DNA of 42,463 nt from Erysipelotrichaceae bacterium (GCA_017431825.1 JAFRKI010000004.1:1-42463); one strand, 5' to 3'. Positions 9,355 through 17,673 are shown, counted from the stretch's first letter. Translations and numbers: made by a program. Notes: generated by a model from the sequence alone, not told the origin.

Positions 9355-12237
9355 ATGAACTTTGAGATCGAAAGAAGCAGAACTGAAAAAAAGAGCGCTC
9401 AGGAAAGAGCAGGAGAACTATTCGGCAATAAAATCAAAGGATCCGCCGACGCCCTGTATACCGATGCCTCCAGGGAAAGGATCATCGCCTTTTCCGGGCT
9501 GGAGTATCAGATGCCGGTATGCATGCATATCATCAATGATCCGCTGGTCTATGATTTCATAAAAGGTACGGATAAAGACCTGCTTTTCATCAAAGAAGAA
9601 GGATACCGTTTAAATGACGGAAACGGATATATCGAACTCCCTGAAGAAATAGAAAAGAGGATATCCGACATCTGTGATACCGCTCTTATTTCATCGGGCA
9701 GCCTCAACGAGAAAGGCGAACTGGAACTTGACCTTAAGAGCTACCGTGTCGGTTCCCATTACGGTGTCAACCTGTTGCTGGGAGACAGGAGCGGTTATGA
9801 CGACTGTCTGCAGGCTACGCCTAAATCGGTCCTCGATGAACTGGGCCGAGGCTCTTTCAGAGGCAAACAGGAAAAACAGGTCCTGGCCACGAGATACGTG
9901 CTATCTCCTGAAGAAAACGGCGAACCGGCCAACAGACAGTTCTATCTTACCGAAAACGGCAGACAGATCTTCTACTCTCTGGATACCGATCACAATGTCG
10001 TAAGTGCAAAATGTCTCCACAGCCAGAACAGAACGGTGATCACTTATGTAACGGAATGCGGTCTGGAGATAAAGAGGACCATCTTCCTCCTGCCTCAGGA
10101 AAAGGACATGCCGGATGCCGTGGAAGTTCAGCGCATCGAGATCAAGAATCTTAAAGATGAACCTAGAGACCTGAGGATAGTACTGACCGGCATGTTCGGC
10201 ATTACCGATCCGGCGACATTGGCCGGCGACATCATCTATGCCAACGTCGTCGTGGAAAGCGAACTCTACTGCAGGGACGGCAAGCCGTTGGCCATGTGCC
10301 CGCATCATCAGCCTAAGGAATGTGACGGCGAAAAGCGTTTTGCGATGCTGCTTTGTGAAGGCGAAGGAATGGACGAATACTGTTCAAGCCTTTACGACTT
10401 CATCGGCAAGGGAAGTCTGGACAGACCGGAAATGCTGCTACAGCTGTCCAATAAGCATTCCCGCAGACAGGCCGCTTTCTTTGCGATGGCCAAATCTTTC
10501 TGTCTTGAAAAGGAAACAGTCATCGATTCCTTTGCAGGTATGAGTGATAAGGAAGATGACGTCAGGGAAGCCTTCGACATGCAGTTGAACAATCTCTATG
10601 AAAAATATAAAGACAAAGATAAACTGACTGCCACATTAAACAGGATGATCGAAGATAACGACAGATACTATTCTTTCATCACCGTAAACAGCGGTGAACC
10701 GCTGAAGGATGCATACCTTTCAAAGAATCTGCCTTTCCAGGTCCTGTATCAGACCTATGTTTCAAGATCATTCGCCTGGACCCAGAAATCATACCGGGAA
10801 ACAGGATTCAGGGAGATCCAGGATATCTTCGCTTCCATGTATTACATGCATGGGAATGATCAGGACGATCTGATAAAAAGACTGCTTGCCTCCTGGATCG
10901 AAAACGTCTTTGAACTGGGCTATGCCTACCATAACTTCACCACGAGAGGCAAGGAGCCGGGCATGTGTTCAGACGATCAGCTCTGGCTCTTACAGGCGGT
11001 ATACCGTTATGTGAAACTGACCGGCGACTATGATTTCCTCAAGCAGGAATTCAGGATAGCGGGTTCTGATAAGAAAAGGCCATTATACAAGACTCTTGAA
11101 AGCATCATCGTCTATTCCGGCAAGATATCCGTAGGCAGGCATCATCTGCCGTTGCTGGATAAGGCCGACTGGAACGACTGCTTAAGACTTGATAAGGATA
11201 CTCTGGAAGGTCCGGAAAAGGAAGAAGCGTATCATAAACAGCTTAAGGAAAACCGTCAGGAATTCGGTTCGGACTGGGACAATAAACAGAGCGAATCGGT
11301 AATGAATGCATGTCTCTTGAAGATAGCCGCTGATGAACTGAAGGAAATGGCTGAAGGATTAGGCTTTAAGGACATTGAAGAGACCTGTGATTTCGTATCG
11401 AAGAGAGTCTGTGATTCCCTGCAGGAAAATGCCTGGAAGAAAGACTACTTCGCCAGATGTCTCATCAATGACGGAAGAGGATACTCTTACCTGGGTTCGA
11501 CAGGTGACGGATTGTCTCTTGATGAGAAGATCGACGGAACCTATTACCTGAACAGTTTCTCCTGGCCGCTGCTGGCAGATATCGCGACTGATGAAGAGAC
11601 GAAGAGCATGCTGGACATCATCGATAAGTACCTCAAGACCCCTGCCGGATTAAAACTGGTAACGCCGGTCGATTATGACAAGCTGGGCATCGTTACCGGT
11701 TCGTCCTTCTATTTCCCGGGCGACAGAGAAAACGGAGGTGTTTTCAAACATGCGGCCATGATGTGTGTGGTAGCCTGCTTAAAGAAAGCCAAGACGACCA
11801 GGGACGAAAAGCTCGCCGAACGTCTTAAGGAACTGGCCTTCTTTATGATCGATAAGACCCTTCCATACAAGACTCTGGAAGACCCGTACGTCTTAAAAGG
11901 CAATCCACGCTTCTGCACTCAGTACAACAACTCCCAGACCGGTGAAGGCATCGGGCCTATCCTGTCGGGTACGGCTTCCTGGCTGACGCTGGCCATGTAT
12001 GAGATACTGGGCTTTGAGATCAAAGGCGATAAGATAAGCTTCGATCCGATCATCAGCGAAGATGAACTGAATTACGCCCTGAACATCAAAGATAGCAGGA
12101 TAGAGGTTCACATCATCACGGGCGGAAAGCTGAGATGCGATGAAAACAGCACTTACGAATATGACGGACAGAAATGCGGCAATACCATTTCCGTTCCGAA
12201 CGATAATAAAACACATAAGATGGAGATCAGACTATGA
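9355..12237 (+). CDS. cellodextrin phosphorylase (GH94)
   Basis: The 960-residue enzyme would remove one glucose as glucose-1-phosphate from cellotriose and longer chains, feeding cellobiose to the upstream phosphorylase. The long form is typical of cellodextrin phosphorylases (about 980 residues) rather than cellobiose phosphorylases. Recognisable blocks include QATPKSVLDELGRGSFR, NRQFYL, SRSFAWTQKSYRE, general acid Asp605 in KADWNDC, GDRENGGVFKHA and the end segment LSGTASWL. There is no signal peptide. An AAAGGAG site precedes the start. It overlaps the next gene by four bases (ATGA), implying coupling. Laminaribiose phosphorylases are the main alternative, but block similarity favours cellodextrin. 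Confidence 0.88.
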   Translation: MNFEIERSRTEKKSAQERAGELFGNKIKGSADALYTDASRERIIAFSGLEYQMPVCMHIINDPLVYDFIKGTDKDLLFIKEEGYRLNDGNGYIELPEEIEKRISDICDTALISSGSLNEKGELELDLKSYRVGSHYGVNLLLGDRSGYDDCLQATPKSVLDELGRGSFRGKQEKQVLATRYVLSPEENGEPANRQFYLTENGRQIFYSLDTDHNVVSAKCLHSQNRTVITYVTECGLEIKRTIFLLPQEKDMPDAVEVQRIEIKNLKDEPRDLRIVLTGMFGITDPATLAGDIIYANVVVESELYCRDGKPLAMCPHHQPKECDGEKRFAMLLCEGEGMDEYCSSLYDFIGKGSLDRPEMLLQLSNKHSRRQAAFFAMAKSFCLEKETVIDSFAGMSDKEDDVREAFDMQLNNLYEKYKDKDKLTATLNRMIEDNDRYYSFITVNSGEPLKDAYLSKNLPFQVLYQTYVSRSFAWTQKSYRETGFREIQDIFASMYYMHGNDQDDLIKRLLASWIENVFELGYAYHNFTTRGKEPGMCSDDQLWLLQAVYRYVKLTGDYDFLKQEFRIAGSDKKRPLYKTLESIIVYSGKISVGRHHLPLLDKADWNDCLRLDKDTLEGPEKEEAYHKQLKENRQEFGSDWDNKQSESVMNACLLKIAADELKEMAEGLGFKDIEETCDFVSKRVCDSLQENAWKKDYFARCLINDGRGYSYLGSTGDGLSLDEKIDGTYYLNSFSWPLLADIATDEETKSMLDIIDKYLKTPAGLKLVTPVDYDKLGIVTGSSFYFPGDRENGGVFKHAAMMCVVACLKKAKTTRDEKLAERLKELAFFMIDKTLPYKTLEDPYVLKGNPRFCTQYNNSQTGEGIGPILSGTASWLTLAMYEILGFEIKGDKISFDPIISEDELNYALNIKDSRIEVHIITGGKLRCDENSTYEYDGQKCGNTISVPNDNKTHKMEIRL

Positions 12238-13238
12238 AAAAGATAATCGTTTTATTGCTTACTGTTTTGATGTTGTGTTCCTGCGGAACTGAGACTTCCG
12301 ACGGCAAGGACCGCCCTTCCGTTTCCGGCAAGCTGCAGGTCGTTGACGGCAAGCTCAGCAGCGAAGCCGGCGAACCGGTGATGTTAAGAGGAATATCGAC
12401 CCACAGCATCCTGGTATCGGAACAGTACATCAACGAGGAATGTTTCAGCGATGTCGCCGATGTGATCGGTGCCAACGTCATCAGACTGGCCATGTATACC
12501 AGCGGCATGGGCGTTGCCGGCTACTGTACCGGCGGCGATAAGAACGGTCTGCTGGAGACCATCGACAAGGGCGTCAGCTACGCAAAGAACAGCGACATGT
12601 ATGTGATCATCGACTGGCATATACTCGATGACGGCGATCCCAACAAGTTCATTGAAGAAGCCAAGGATTTCTTTGAAACGGTATCTGCTAAATACAAGAA
12701 TGAAAAGCACGTCCTCTACGAGATCTGCAACGAACCAAACAAAGTCGAATGGTCCGATATAAAATCCTATGCGGAAACGATAATTCCGATAATCCATAAC
12801 AATGATCCGAAGGCTGTAGTTATCGTCGGCACGCCTGACTATTCACAGGACGTCGATGCGGCAGCAGAAGACCCGCTTGAATATGATAACGTTCTTTATA
12901 CCCTGCACTTCTATTCGGCAACTCACGGCCAGTGGTTAAGAGACAAGGCACAGGTCGCCGTCAGTAAAGGACTGGCCTTATTCGTTACCGAATTCGGCAT
13001 CACCGCTTCCAACGGCGGTTTCCCTTATGATAAGGATGAAGCCGACGTCTGGATAGATTTCCTTGAAGACAGGAATATCTCCTATGTCATGTGGCAGCTG
13101 TCCAAAGCTCCGGAAGCCTGTTCAGCCATCAGAAGAGACTGCATGAAACTGAAGGGCTTTGAAAGAGATGACTTTACCGAAGCCGGACAGTGGCTGATGG
13201 ATAAGATTGCCGAAAAGTCAGATGCCAATAAAGAGTAA
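12234..13238 (+). CDS. surface-anchored GH5 endo-beta-1,4-glucanase lipoprotein
   Basis: The 334-residue protein starts with MKKIIVLLLTVLMLCSC, a lipoprotein signal with the lipidated Cys in LCSC, so it is anchored outside the membrane. The GH5 domain begins near residue 40 with KLQVVDGKL and MLRGIS. Acid/base Glu167 is in YEICNEPN and nucleophile Glu253 in VTEFGI; IIDWHI is also typical of the GH5_2 endoglucanases. It overlaps the cellodextrin phosphorylase by four bases and has a GGAG site. Its likely job is to trim beta-glucan at the cell surface into oligosaccharides for the ABC importer. No carbohydrate-binding module is present. Confidence 0.9.
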   Translation: MKKIIVLLLTVLMLCSCGTETSDGKDRPSVSGKLQVVDGKLSSEAGEPVMLRGISTHSILVSEQYINEECFSDVADVIGANVIRLAMYTSGMGVAGYCTGGDKNGLLETIDKGVSYAKNSDMYVIIDWHILDDGDPNKFIEEAKDFFETVSAKYKNEKHVLYEICNEPNKVEWSDIKSYAETIIPIIHNNDPKAVVIVGTPDYSQDVDAAAEDPLEYDNVLYTLHFYSATHGQWLRDKAQVAVSKGLALFVTEFGITASNGGFPYDKDEADVWIDFLEDRNISYVMWQLSKAPEACSAIRRDCMKLKGFERDDFTEAGQWLMDKIAEKSDANKE

Positions 13239-13258
13239 ACCGGTCCTGCCGGTTTTTC
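13237..13258 (+). terminator. terminator of the phosphorylase operon
   Basis: The AAACCGG/CCGGTTT stem with a five-base loop runs into TTTTTCTTT, starting at the stop codon of the endoglucanase. Confidence 0.75.
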
Positions 13259-13287
13259 TTTATCCCCTATTTGAGAAATAAGTAAGT

Positions 13288-13300
13288 TATAATATAAGCG
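13288..13300 (+). promoter_or_regulatory. -10 element directly before the regulator start; candidate leaderless promoter
   Basis: A perfect TATAAT (13288-13293) is only seven bases before the ATG at 13301, and no Shine-Dalgarno sequence is present. Transcription would begin at or one base before the start codon. No good -35 box is visible at 17 bases. Confidence 0.5.
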
Positions 13301-14080
13301 ATGAATTTCTATGAAAAGACCAGCAATGTCATTCCGACGCTGACTTCTGCCGAGCAGGAGATCTTTAACTATGTCATCAAGAACCTGCACGTGGTCAAGA
13401 ACATGTCCATCAGGCAGCTGGCCGACAAGTGTTTCATATCGACTACCACCCTTTTTCGTTTCGTCAAGAAACTGGGTTATGAAGGCTATTCCGATTTCAT
13501 CGACGATGTCAGGGAAGCGGAATACGAATCAAGAAGGATCGATATCCCGAATATCGTTACCAGCGATGACTACCGTGACTCTTATCTCAAGAACGTCATC
13601 GAAGCCGTCAAGGTCATTACCGATGAAAAGATCGACAAGTTCGACAAGCTGATGTCCCGTAATCCTAACATCTACATCCTGGCGGAAGGCCTCAGTTTTG
13701 AGGTTGCCGGCTATTTCAAGAGACTGCTGGTTTCCTGCGGCTACAATGCGGAGATCCCGGGCGAGGAATATGAATTCAAGAGCGTACTGAAAAAGATCAA
13801 AAGAGACGACGTTCTGCTGGTGCTTTCCTACAACGGAAACAACCAGAGCGTTCTGCACCGTATCGAAAGGATCTTTGCGATATCGACCCCAAGCATCATC
13901 TCCATCACCCGTTCCGACAACAACGCCATTCAGAACATGTCCGACCTCAATTTCTATGTTTTTGCGGATGAGATCGAATACGAGGGTGAAGATATCACCT
14001 CACGTATCGGCATGATCGCCATCATGGAGACCCTGATGTACAGATACATCGCCAGAGGAACAATGTTACCTAAACTGTAA
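13301..14080 (+). CDS. RpiR/MurR-family transcriptional regulator
   Basis: This 259-residue protein is of normal RpiR length. Residues 1-77 form the HTH_6 domain, seen in NMSIRQLADKCFISTTTLFRFVK-type spacing, and residues about 100-235 form a SIS sugar-isomerase fold that binds phosphosugars (VLLVLSYNGNNQSV, IISITRSDNN). It sits alone between two terminators, downstream of the endoglucanase. RpiR proteins usually sense sugar phosphates, so it could link the locus to glucose-1-phosphate or glucose-6-phosphate, but its targets cannot be read here. It seems to be translated from a leaderless transcript. Confidence 0.88.
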   Translation: MNFYEKTSNVIPTLTSAEQEIFNYVIKNLHVVKNMSIRQLADKCFISTTTLFRFVKKLGYEGYSDFIDDVREAEYESRRIDIPNIVTSDDYRDSYLKNVIEAVKVITDEKIDKFDKLMSRNPNIYILAEGLSFEVAGYFKRLLVSCGYNAEIPGEEYEFKSVLKKIKRDDVLLVLSYNGNNQSVLHRIERIFAISTPSIISITRSDNNAIQNMSDLNFYVFADEIEYEGEDITSRIGMIAIMETLMYRYIARGTMLPKL

Positions 14081-14133
14081 CAGTTTGCTAAATCTGTTCC
14101 TGCTGTTCCTTTATAGCCTGCCTTTATTGAGAG

Positions 14134-14158
14134 AAAATACCGTAAAATGGTATTTTTT
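14134..14158 (+). terminator. terminator of the RpiR-type gene
   Basis: AAAATACC pairs with GGTATTTT around a seven-base loop, and the 3' arm extends into TTTTTT. Confidence 0.75.
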
Positions 14159-14222
14159 AATTGTAGAAATCGTTTTCAGATAATGAATAGAGGCTAAAGA
14201 AAAACCTTTGTATATTCATAAT

Positions 14223-14236
14223 CGGAAACGCTTACA
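14223..14236. promoter_or_regulatory. third operator-like site (cre-like)
   Basis: CGGAAACGCTTACA fits the pattern CGNAAACGNTTACA shared with operator 2 at 6783-6796, and it differs from the cre consensus only at the first base. It lies 20 bases before the chimeric gene, where binding would block transcription. Confidence 0.5.
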
Positions 14237-14255
14237 TACGAGGAAAAGAACAATT

Positions 14256-14828
14256 ATGGCAAAAAGAATTGAAGGAACTACTCCTAGAGAAGACGGATTC
14301 CGCTGGCCGGGTGAATTTGAACCTCAGGCACGCATCTGGATGATCTGGCCGGAAAGGCCTGATGTCTGGAGAGACGGCGGAATGCTTACTCACACCTTCC
14401 TGAACGTTAATGACTATCACCGTTATCACTTCCCGATCGACGGCACCATCCTTGAACTTAAAAAGATCGATGCCTTCAATGCGGTAGGCGGCAGGACCCT
14501 GTTCGATAAGGAAAGCGGTCATTATATCTGCGACTGCGGCGATACCTCATGGCAGGCAAGAGAAACCAGAGACCTTGTGGTCCTTGATACCGATTACGGC
14601 AAGGTCGCCGTTCTTCCGGTAGGCATGTCCCAGGTCTGTTCCTGCAACTTTGAAGATCATCTGAAAGTCGGAGATAAGGTCCGTAAGGGAGATCCGCTGG
14701 GTTACTTCCTGTTTGGCGGCAGCGACATCGTGATGATGTTTGAAAAGGGCGTGGAATTCACGCTCCTGGCCAGGGAATGCGAACATATCTTCGTGGGTGA
14801 GGATTACGCCGATCTCAAAATGAAATAA
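14256..14828 (+). CDS. chimera: agmatine deiminase N-terminus joined to phosphatidylserine decarboxylase-like C-terminus
   Basis: Residues 1-42 ([30 protein letters not shown]) are plainly the start of agmatine deiminase (AguA). From about residue 43 the sequence switches to the C-terminal part of the phosphatidylserine decarboxylase family: [14 protein letters not shown] holds the conserved His, and [12 protein letters not shown] corresponds to the self-cleavage site whose Ser becomes the pyruvoyl group. The N-terminal Psd region with the Asp needed for self-processing is absent, and so is all AguA catalytic sequence. The 190-codon frame is intact and has a GAGGA site. It is probably a deletion-born fusion; activity is doubtful, but the open frame and cre-like site leave expression possible. 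Confidence 0.8.
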   Translation: MAKRIEGTTPREDGFRWPGEFEPQARIWMIWPERPDVWRDGGMLTHTFLNVNDYHRYHFPIDGTILELKKIDAFNAVGGRTLFDKESGHYICDCGDTSWQARETRDLVVLDTDYGKVAVLPVGMSQVCSCNFEDHLKVGDKVRKGDPLGYFLFGGSDIVMMFEKGVEFTLLARECEHIFVGEDYADLKMK

Positions 14829-14848
14829 GTTATTATCAAATAAGAAAT

Positions 14849-14882
14849 AAAAAAAGATACGGCTGCTGCTGTATCTTTTTTT
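14849..14882. terminator. bidirectional terminator between convergent genes
   Basis: A-rich AAAAAAAGATAC pairs with GTATCTTTTTTT around a ten-base loop. The A run before and T run after the stem let it work in both directions. Confidence 0.8.
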
Positions 14883-14891
14883 TCTTTTTTC

Positions 14892-15287
14892 TTATTCTTC
14901 CTTAAGGCTTTCCTGCAGCTCTTCGTTTTCCTTCTTGACTGCTTCGGCTTCGGCCTTGGCTTCTTCAGCTTCCTTCTTCAGCTGCTTGTTGAGCTCTTCC
15001 TGCTCCTTTTCTCTTTCCTTCTGGAGCAGTCTCTTTTCTCTTTCGTCCCTTCTGATGGAGCTGCCCAGTTTGAAGTAAACGGAAGAAGTGATGAGACCCA
15101 GGATGATGGTGCCGGTGGCTATCAGCATCTTCTTAAGTACGACGGCCGATCCCTTGACGATGGAATTGTTCATGAGAACTTCAAACAGCTGCTTGTTGCG
15201 GAAGTATTCCCAGCCAAGGACCAGGACACCGCCGATGATAAGTACTAAGGCTATGAAGCCCAGGATCTTTTTAGCTATCTTTTTCAT
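14892..15287 (-). CDS. small membrane protein with C-terminal coiled coil
   Basis: The 131-residue protein has two hydrophobic segments (about residues 7-27 and 56-75). A charged tail from residue 80 is almost entirely Lys, Glu, Arg, Ala and Gln with heptad spacing, predicted as a long cytoplasmic coiled coil. I do not recognise a named family. A ribosome binding site (AAAGGGGA) and a TATAAT precede it. It ends close to the bidirectional terminator and lies downstream of the PfkB/DraG-like pair on the same strand, but has its own promoter-like sequence. Confidence 0.7.
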   Translation of the reverse strand: MKKIAKKILGFIALVLIIGGVLVLGWEYFRNKQLFEVLMNNSIVKGSAVVLKKMLIATGTIILGLITSSVYFKLGSSIRRDEREKRLLQKEREKEQEELNKQLKKEAEEAKAEAEAVKKENEELQESLKEE

Positions 15288-15331
15288 ATTTATCCCCTTT
15301 TATAAAACAATATTATTATACTAGAAAACGC

Positions 15332-16246
15332 TTATTTTATTTCATCGAGAAACTTAAGTAATTCCTTTTCCGTTATGGCTCCGGCCATGCCTCCCTCTTT
15401 GGTACAGGCATAGGCGCCGCAGGCGCTCGCATATTCAAGACAGTCCTTCAGTGAAATGCCTTTATTGCGGAAATGCAGGAAGGCTCCCGCAAAGCTGTCA
15501 CCGGCTCCGGTGGAATCAACTACATTGACCTTATAGGCAGGTAAAGAATAAACGCCTTCCTTACTGTAACAGGATGCGCCTCTGGAACCGTCGGTCACAC
15601 AGCAGAATTCCGCACCCTTTTCAAGAAGATGCGTTATCGGATCAAAGCCGCAGCTTTCATGGAAACGCTCATAGGCTTCCTTGTTCATGAAGAAGGCATC
15701 CGCAAGATCCAGTACCATTTCCTTTTCATATTCTTCCTGATACTGGCTGCTGCCGTCAAAGACGATCCTGGCACCGTGTTTTCTGGCTTCCTTTAAAATA
15801 TCGGTATTCCTGAAAGCCTTCTTTACCAGATGCATCAGAGTATAGATATAGGAAGAGTTATACAGGATGTCCCTGAGGCTTTCATCTTCCTCAAAGAAAG
15901 GTCTTACCGGCTCGATGACGTAAATGCATTTCTCGTCGCCCTTCTTCATTATGAGACAGCTGCCGTTGACGACATCCTCTCCGAATCGTATATGAGAGGT
16001 ATCAACGCCTTTTTCCTTCAGGCTTTGAAGAAGCATTTGCGTTCCTTCGTCGTTCTTTTTTAGATAGTCAACGACCTTTACTTCACTTCCCAGCTTCGAA
16101 GAAACGGTAGCCGCATTCAGTACGCAGCCGCCTGTCTTTACCCCTAAAGGTACGCACTTGCAGGCGTCGCCTTCCTTGAGGAAGGTCTCTATCTCATAAA
16201 AATAATCGATAGCTGCACCGGAAAGATAGACAAGATGTTTAGCCAT
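15332..16246 (-). CDS. PfkB-family carbohydrate/nucleoside kinase
   Basis: This is a 304-residue ribokinase-like protein. The family signature DSTGAGDSFAGAFL, with the catalytic base Asp in GAGD, lies near residue 250, and the N-terminal substrate motif GGCVLNAA is near residue 39. It phosphorylates a sugar or nucleoside hydroxyl with ATP; the substrate cannot be told. The start overlaps the 3' end of the ADP-ribosylglycohydrolase-family gene by eight bases, so the two are translated together. The pairing suggests salvage of a ribosyl compound: the upstream enzyme releases a ribose moiety and this kinase phosphorylates it, which is inference. Confidence 0.88.
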   Translation of the reverse strand: MAKHLVYLSGAAIDYFYEIETFLKEGDACKCVPLGVKTGGCVLNAATVSSKLGSEVKVVDYLKKNDEGTQMLLQSLKEKGVDTSHIRFGEDVVNGSCLIMKKGDEKCIYVIEPVRPFFEEDESLRDILYNSSYIYTLMHLVKKAFRNTDILKEARKHGARIVFDGSSQYQEEYEKEMVLDLADAFFMNKEAYERFHESCGFDPITHLLEKGAEFCCVTDGSRGASCYSKEGVYSLPAYKVNVVDSTGAGDSFAGAFLHFRNKGISLKDCLEYASACGAYACTKEGGMAGAITEKELLKFLDEIK

Positions 16247-17249
16247 TGCTTACCTGAGCTATCCTTCTGGCTGTGTCTTCCAGATCATAGCTGTTTACTT
16301 CATTTATCAGTTTCAGATAATCCTCATTATAGAAAGATTCCAGGGTACCGGCCATGGCTGCAGCTATGGTAGCTACGGTATCGGTATCGTTGCCGATATT
16401 CACACCGGCGATGATGGTCTTCATCGTATCGCCTTCTGCGGCTTTAAGGATACCGAAGGCACAAGGAACGGTCTCGGAGGCGCTCAATCCTGCTCCGATG
16501 ATATCGGCCAGTTCCTGCATGGCCTTGCCCATATCGCCGTTGCATTTCTTGGCTATCTCCACAGCCAGAGCAATCCTTTTATAGACGCTCGGATTAGCCA
16601 GTTCCTTACCGGCTTCCTTGGCTACCGTTTCGCCCTTTAAAGCGCCTTTCATTCCGGCTTCGATAACGGAATCGACTGTGGCGTTTTCGTTGAGTGCTTC
16701 CGCAACAGCGGCCGCAACGGCACAGGCTCCGGATAAAGCCGTTGAATTGAAATGTGTCGGCCGGCAGATCGTGATCGCATCCTCGATGGCCTTGTCGACA
16801 TTGCCTCCGCTTAAGAGGCCTACAGGCGATATCTTCATAGCACCGCCGTCCGATCCTTTGGACGAATCATACTTGATGAAACTCTGCTTCTCTTCCACTT
16901 CATGTCCCAGCATCCTTTCGACGGCCTTGATGGTAGTCGGACCTGCCAGCACATAATAAGGTGTTCTGGACCAGTTTATCAGGGCGTTTTTGGCAACTTC
17001 ATCAGTTACCTTGCCTTCATTGTCCAGAATGGCTAAAGCCGTACAGTAAGCCAGTGAGAAGTCATCGGTCACGCTTCCCTTGGCAAAACCTCTGGCAAAC
17101 ACATCATCCGGAGGAGTGATGAAATCCTTTACCAGTCCTCCGAATCTTTCGATGATCTGAGCGGTACTTCTGGTCTCGGTAGCCGCTCCCATGGCATCGC
17201 CGACAGCAGCTGCCAGCAGTCCTCCGAGTATCTTTCCGTAATTATCCAT
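16239..17249 (-). CDS. ADP-ribosylglycohydrolase (DraG) family protein
   Basis: The protein has 336 residues from the chosen start at 17249, supported by AAAGGAG seven bases upstream; an in-frame ATG at 17279 lacks one. Metal-binding motifs of the family are visible: GDAMGAATE near the N-terminus, SVTDDFSLA, and the C-terminal NDTDTVATIAAAMAG with paired Asp residues for the two Mg ions. Such enzymes remove ADP-ribose from proteins or hydrolyse related N-glycosides. It is first in a two-gene unit with the PfkB kinase. Distant members act on nucleosides, so protein de-ADP-ribosylation is only one option. Confidence 0.85.
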   Translation of the reverse strand: MDNYGKILGGLLAAAVGDAMGAATETRSTAQIIERFGGLVKDFITPPDDVFARGFAKGSVTDDFSLAYCTALAILDNEGKVTDEVAKNALINWSRTPYYVLAGPTTIKAVERMLGHEVEEKQSFIKYDSSKGSDGGAMKISPVGLLSGGNVDKAIEDAITICRPTHFNSTALSGACAVAAAVAEALNENATVDSVIEAGMKGALKGETVAKEAGKELANPSVYKRIALAVEIAKKCNGDMGKAMQELADIIGAGLSASETVPCAFGILKAAEGDTMKTIIAGVNIGNDTDTVATIAAAMAGTLESFYNEDYLKLINEVNSYDLEDTARRIAQVSNG

Positions 17250-17296
17250 AAGTCTCTCCTTTTTTAATAATTCTATCATTTTTAAGGGTCTCTACC

Positions 17297-17325
17297 TTTA
17301 CAAAACCACCAAGTTTTGATAATAT
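17297..17325 (+). promoter_or_regulatory. promoter of the tRNA operon
   Basis: TTTACA (17297-17302) and TAATAT (17320-17325) are separated by 17 bases, ending 14 bases before the tRNA-Tyr gene. Confidence 0.6.
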
Positions 17326-17339
17326 AAATAAGCGCAACT

Positions 17340-17424
17340 GGAGGGGTAGCGAAGTGGCTAAACGCGGCTGACTGTAAATCAGCTCCCAACGGGTTCGGCA
17401 GTTCGAATCTGCCCCCCTCCACCA
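17340..17424 (+). tRNA. tRNA-Tyr (GTA)
   Basis: This 85-base class II tRNA has acceptor stem GGAGGGG/CCCCTCC, an encoded CCA and a long variable arm. The anticodon GTA sits in the loop between CTGACT and AATCAG, and the T arm is GTTCGAATC. Confidence 0.95.
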
Positions 17425-17436
17425 TTCTTAGGTGAT

Positions 17437-17512
17437 TGGGATGTAGCCAAGTGGTAAGGCAACAGACTTTGACTCTGTCATTTCGCTGGTTCGATCCCAG
17501 CCATCCCAGCCA
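17437..17512 (+). tRNA. tRNA-Gln (TTG)
   Basis: Acceptor stem TGGGATG/CATCCCA, discriminator G and encoded CCA are present. The anticodon TTG lies between CAGACT and ACTCTG, and GGTTCGATCC forms the T arm. Confidence 0.95.
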
Positions 17513-17515
17513 GTC

Positions 17516-17591
17516 GACCCGGTAGCTCAGGCGGTAGAGCATTTGACTTTTAATCAAAGGGTCCGGGGTTCGATTCCCCGCCGGGTCACCA
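17516..17591 (+). tRNA. tRNA-Lys (TTT)
   Basis: Acceptor stem GACCCGG/CCGGGTC and encoded ACCA are present. The anticodon TTT is in the loop of TTTGACTTTTAATCAAA, and the T arm is GGGGTTCGATTCCCC. Confidence 0.95.
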
Positions 17592-17599
17592 CTCGATAT

Positions 17600-17673
17600 G
17601 CAGGTGTAGTTCAGTGGTAGAACTTCAGCCCTCCAAGCTGACTATGTGGGTTCGATTCCCATCACCTGCTCCA
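17600..17673 (+). tRNA. tRNA-Gly (TCC), attachment site of the integrated element
   Basis: Acceptor stem GCAGGTG/CACCTGC, discriminator T and encoded CCA are present; the anticodon TCC lies in CCTCCAA. Its last 15 bases are part of the 19-bp direct repeat that recurs at 26351-26369, showing that the neighbouring element integrated here and kept the tRNA intact. Confidence 0.95.

Noticed and set aside
15323..15336. AGAAAACGCTTATT as a fourth operator of the sugar locus
   Set aside because: It lacks the CG at the start and the CA at the end of the shared motif and lies between unrelated genes.
17282..17557. 91-residue open frame on the minus strand across the tRNA genes
   Set aside because: It is antisense to three certain tRNAs; such frames are a well-known annotation artefact.
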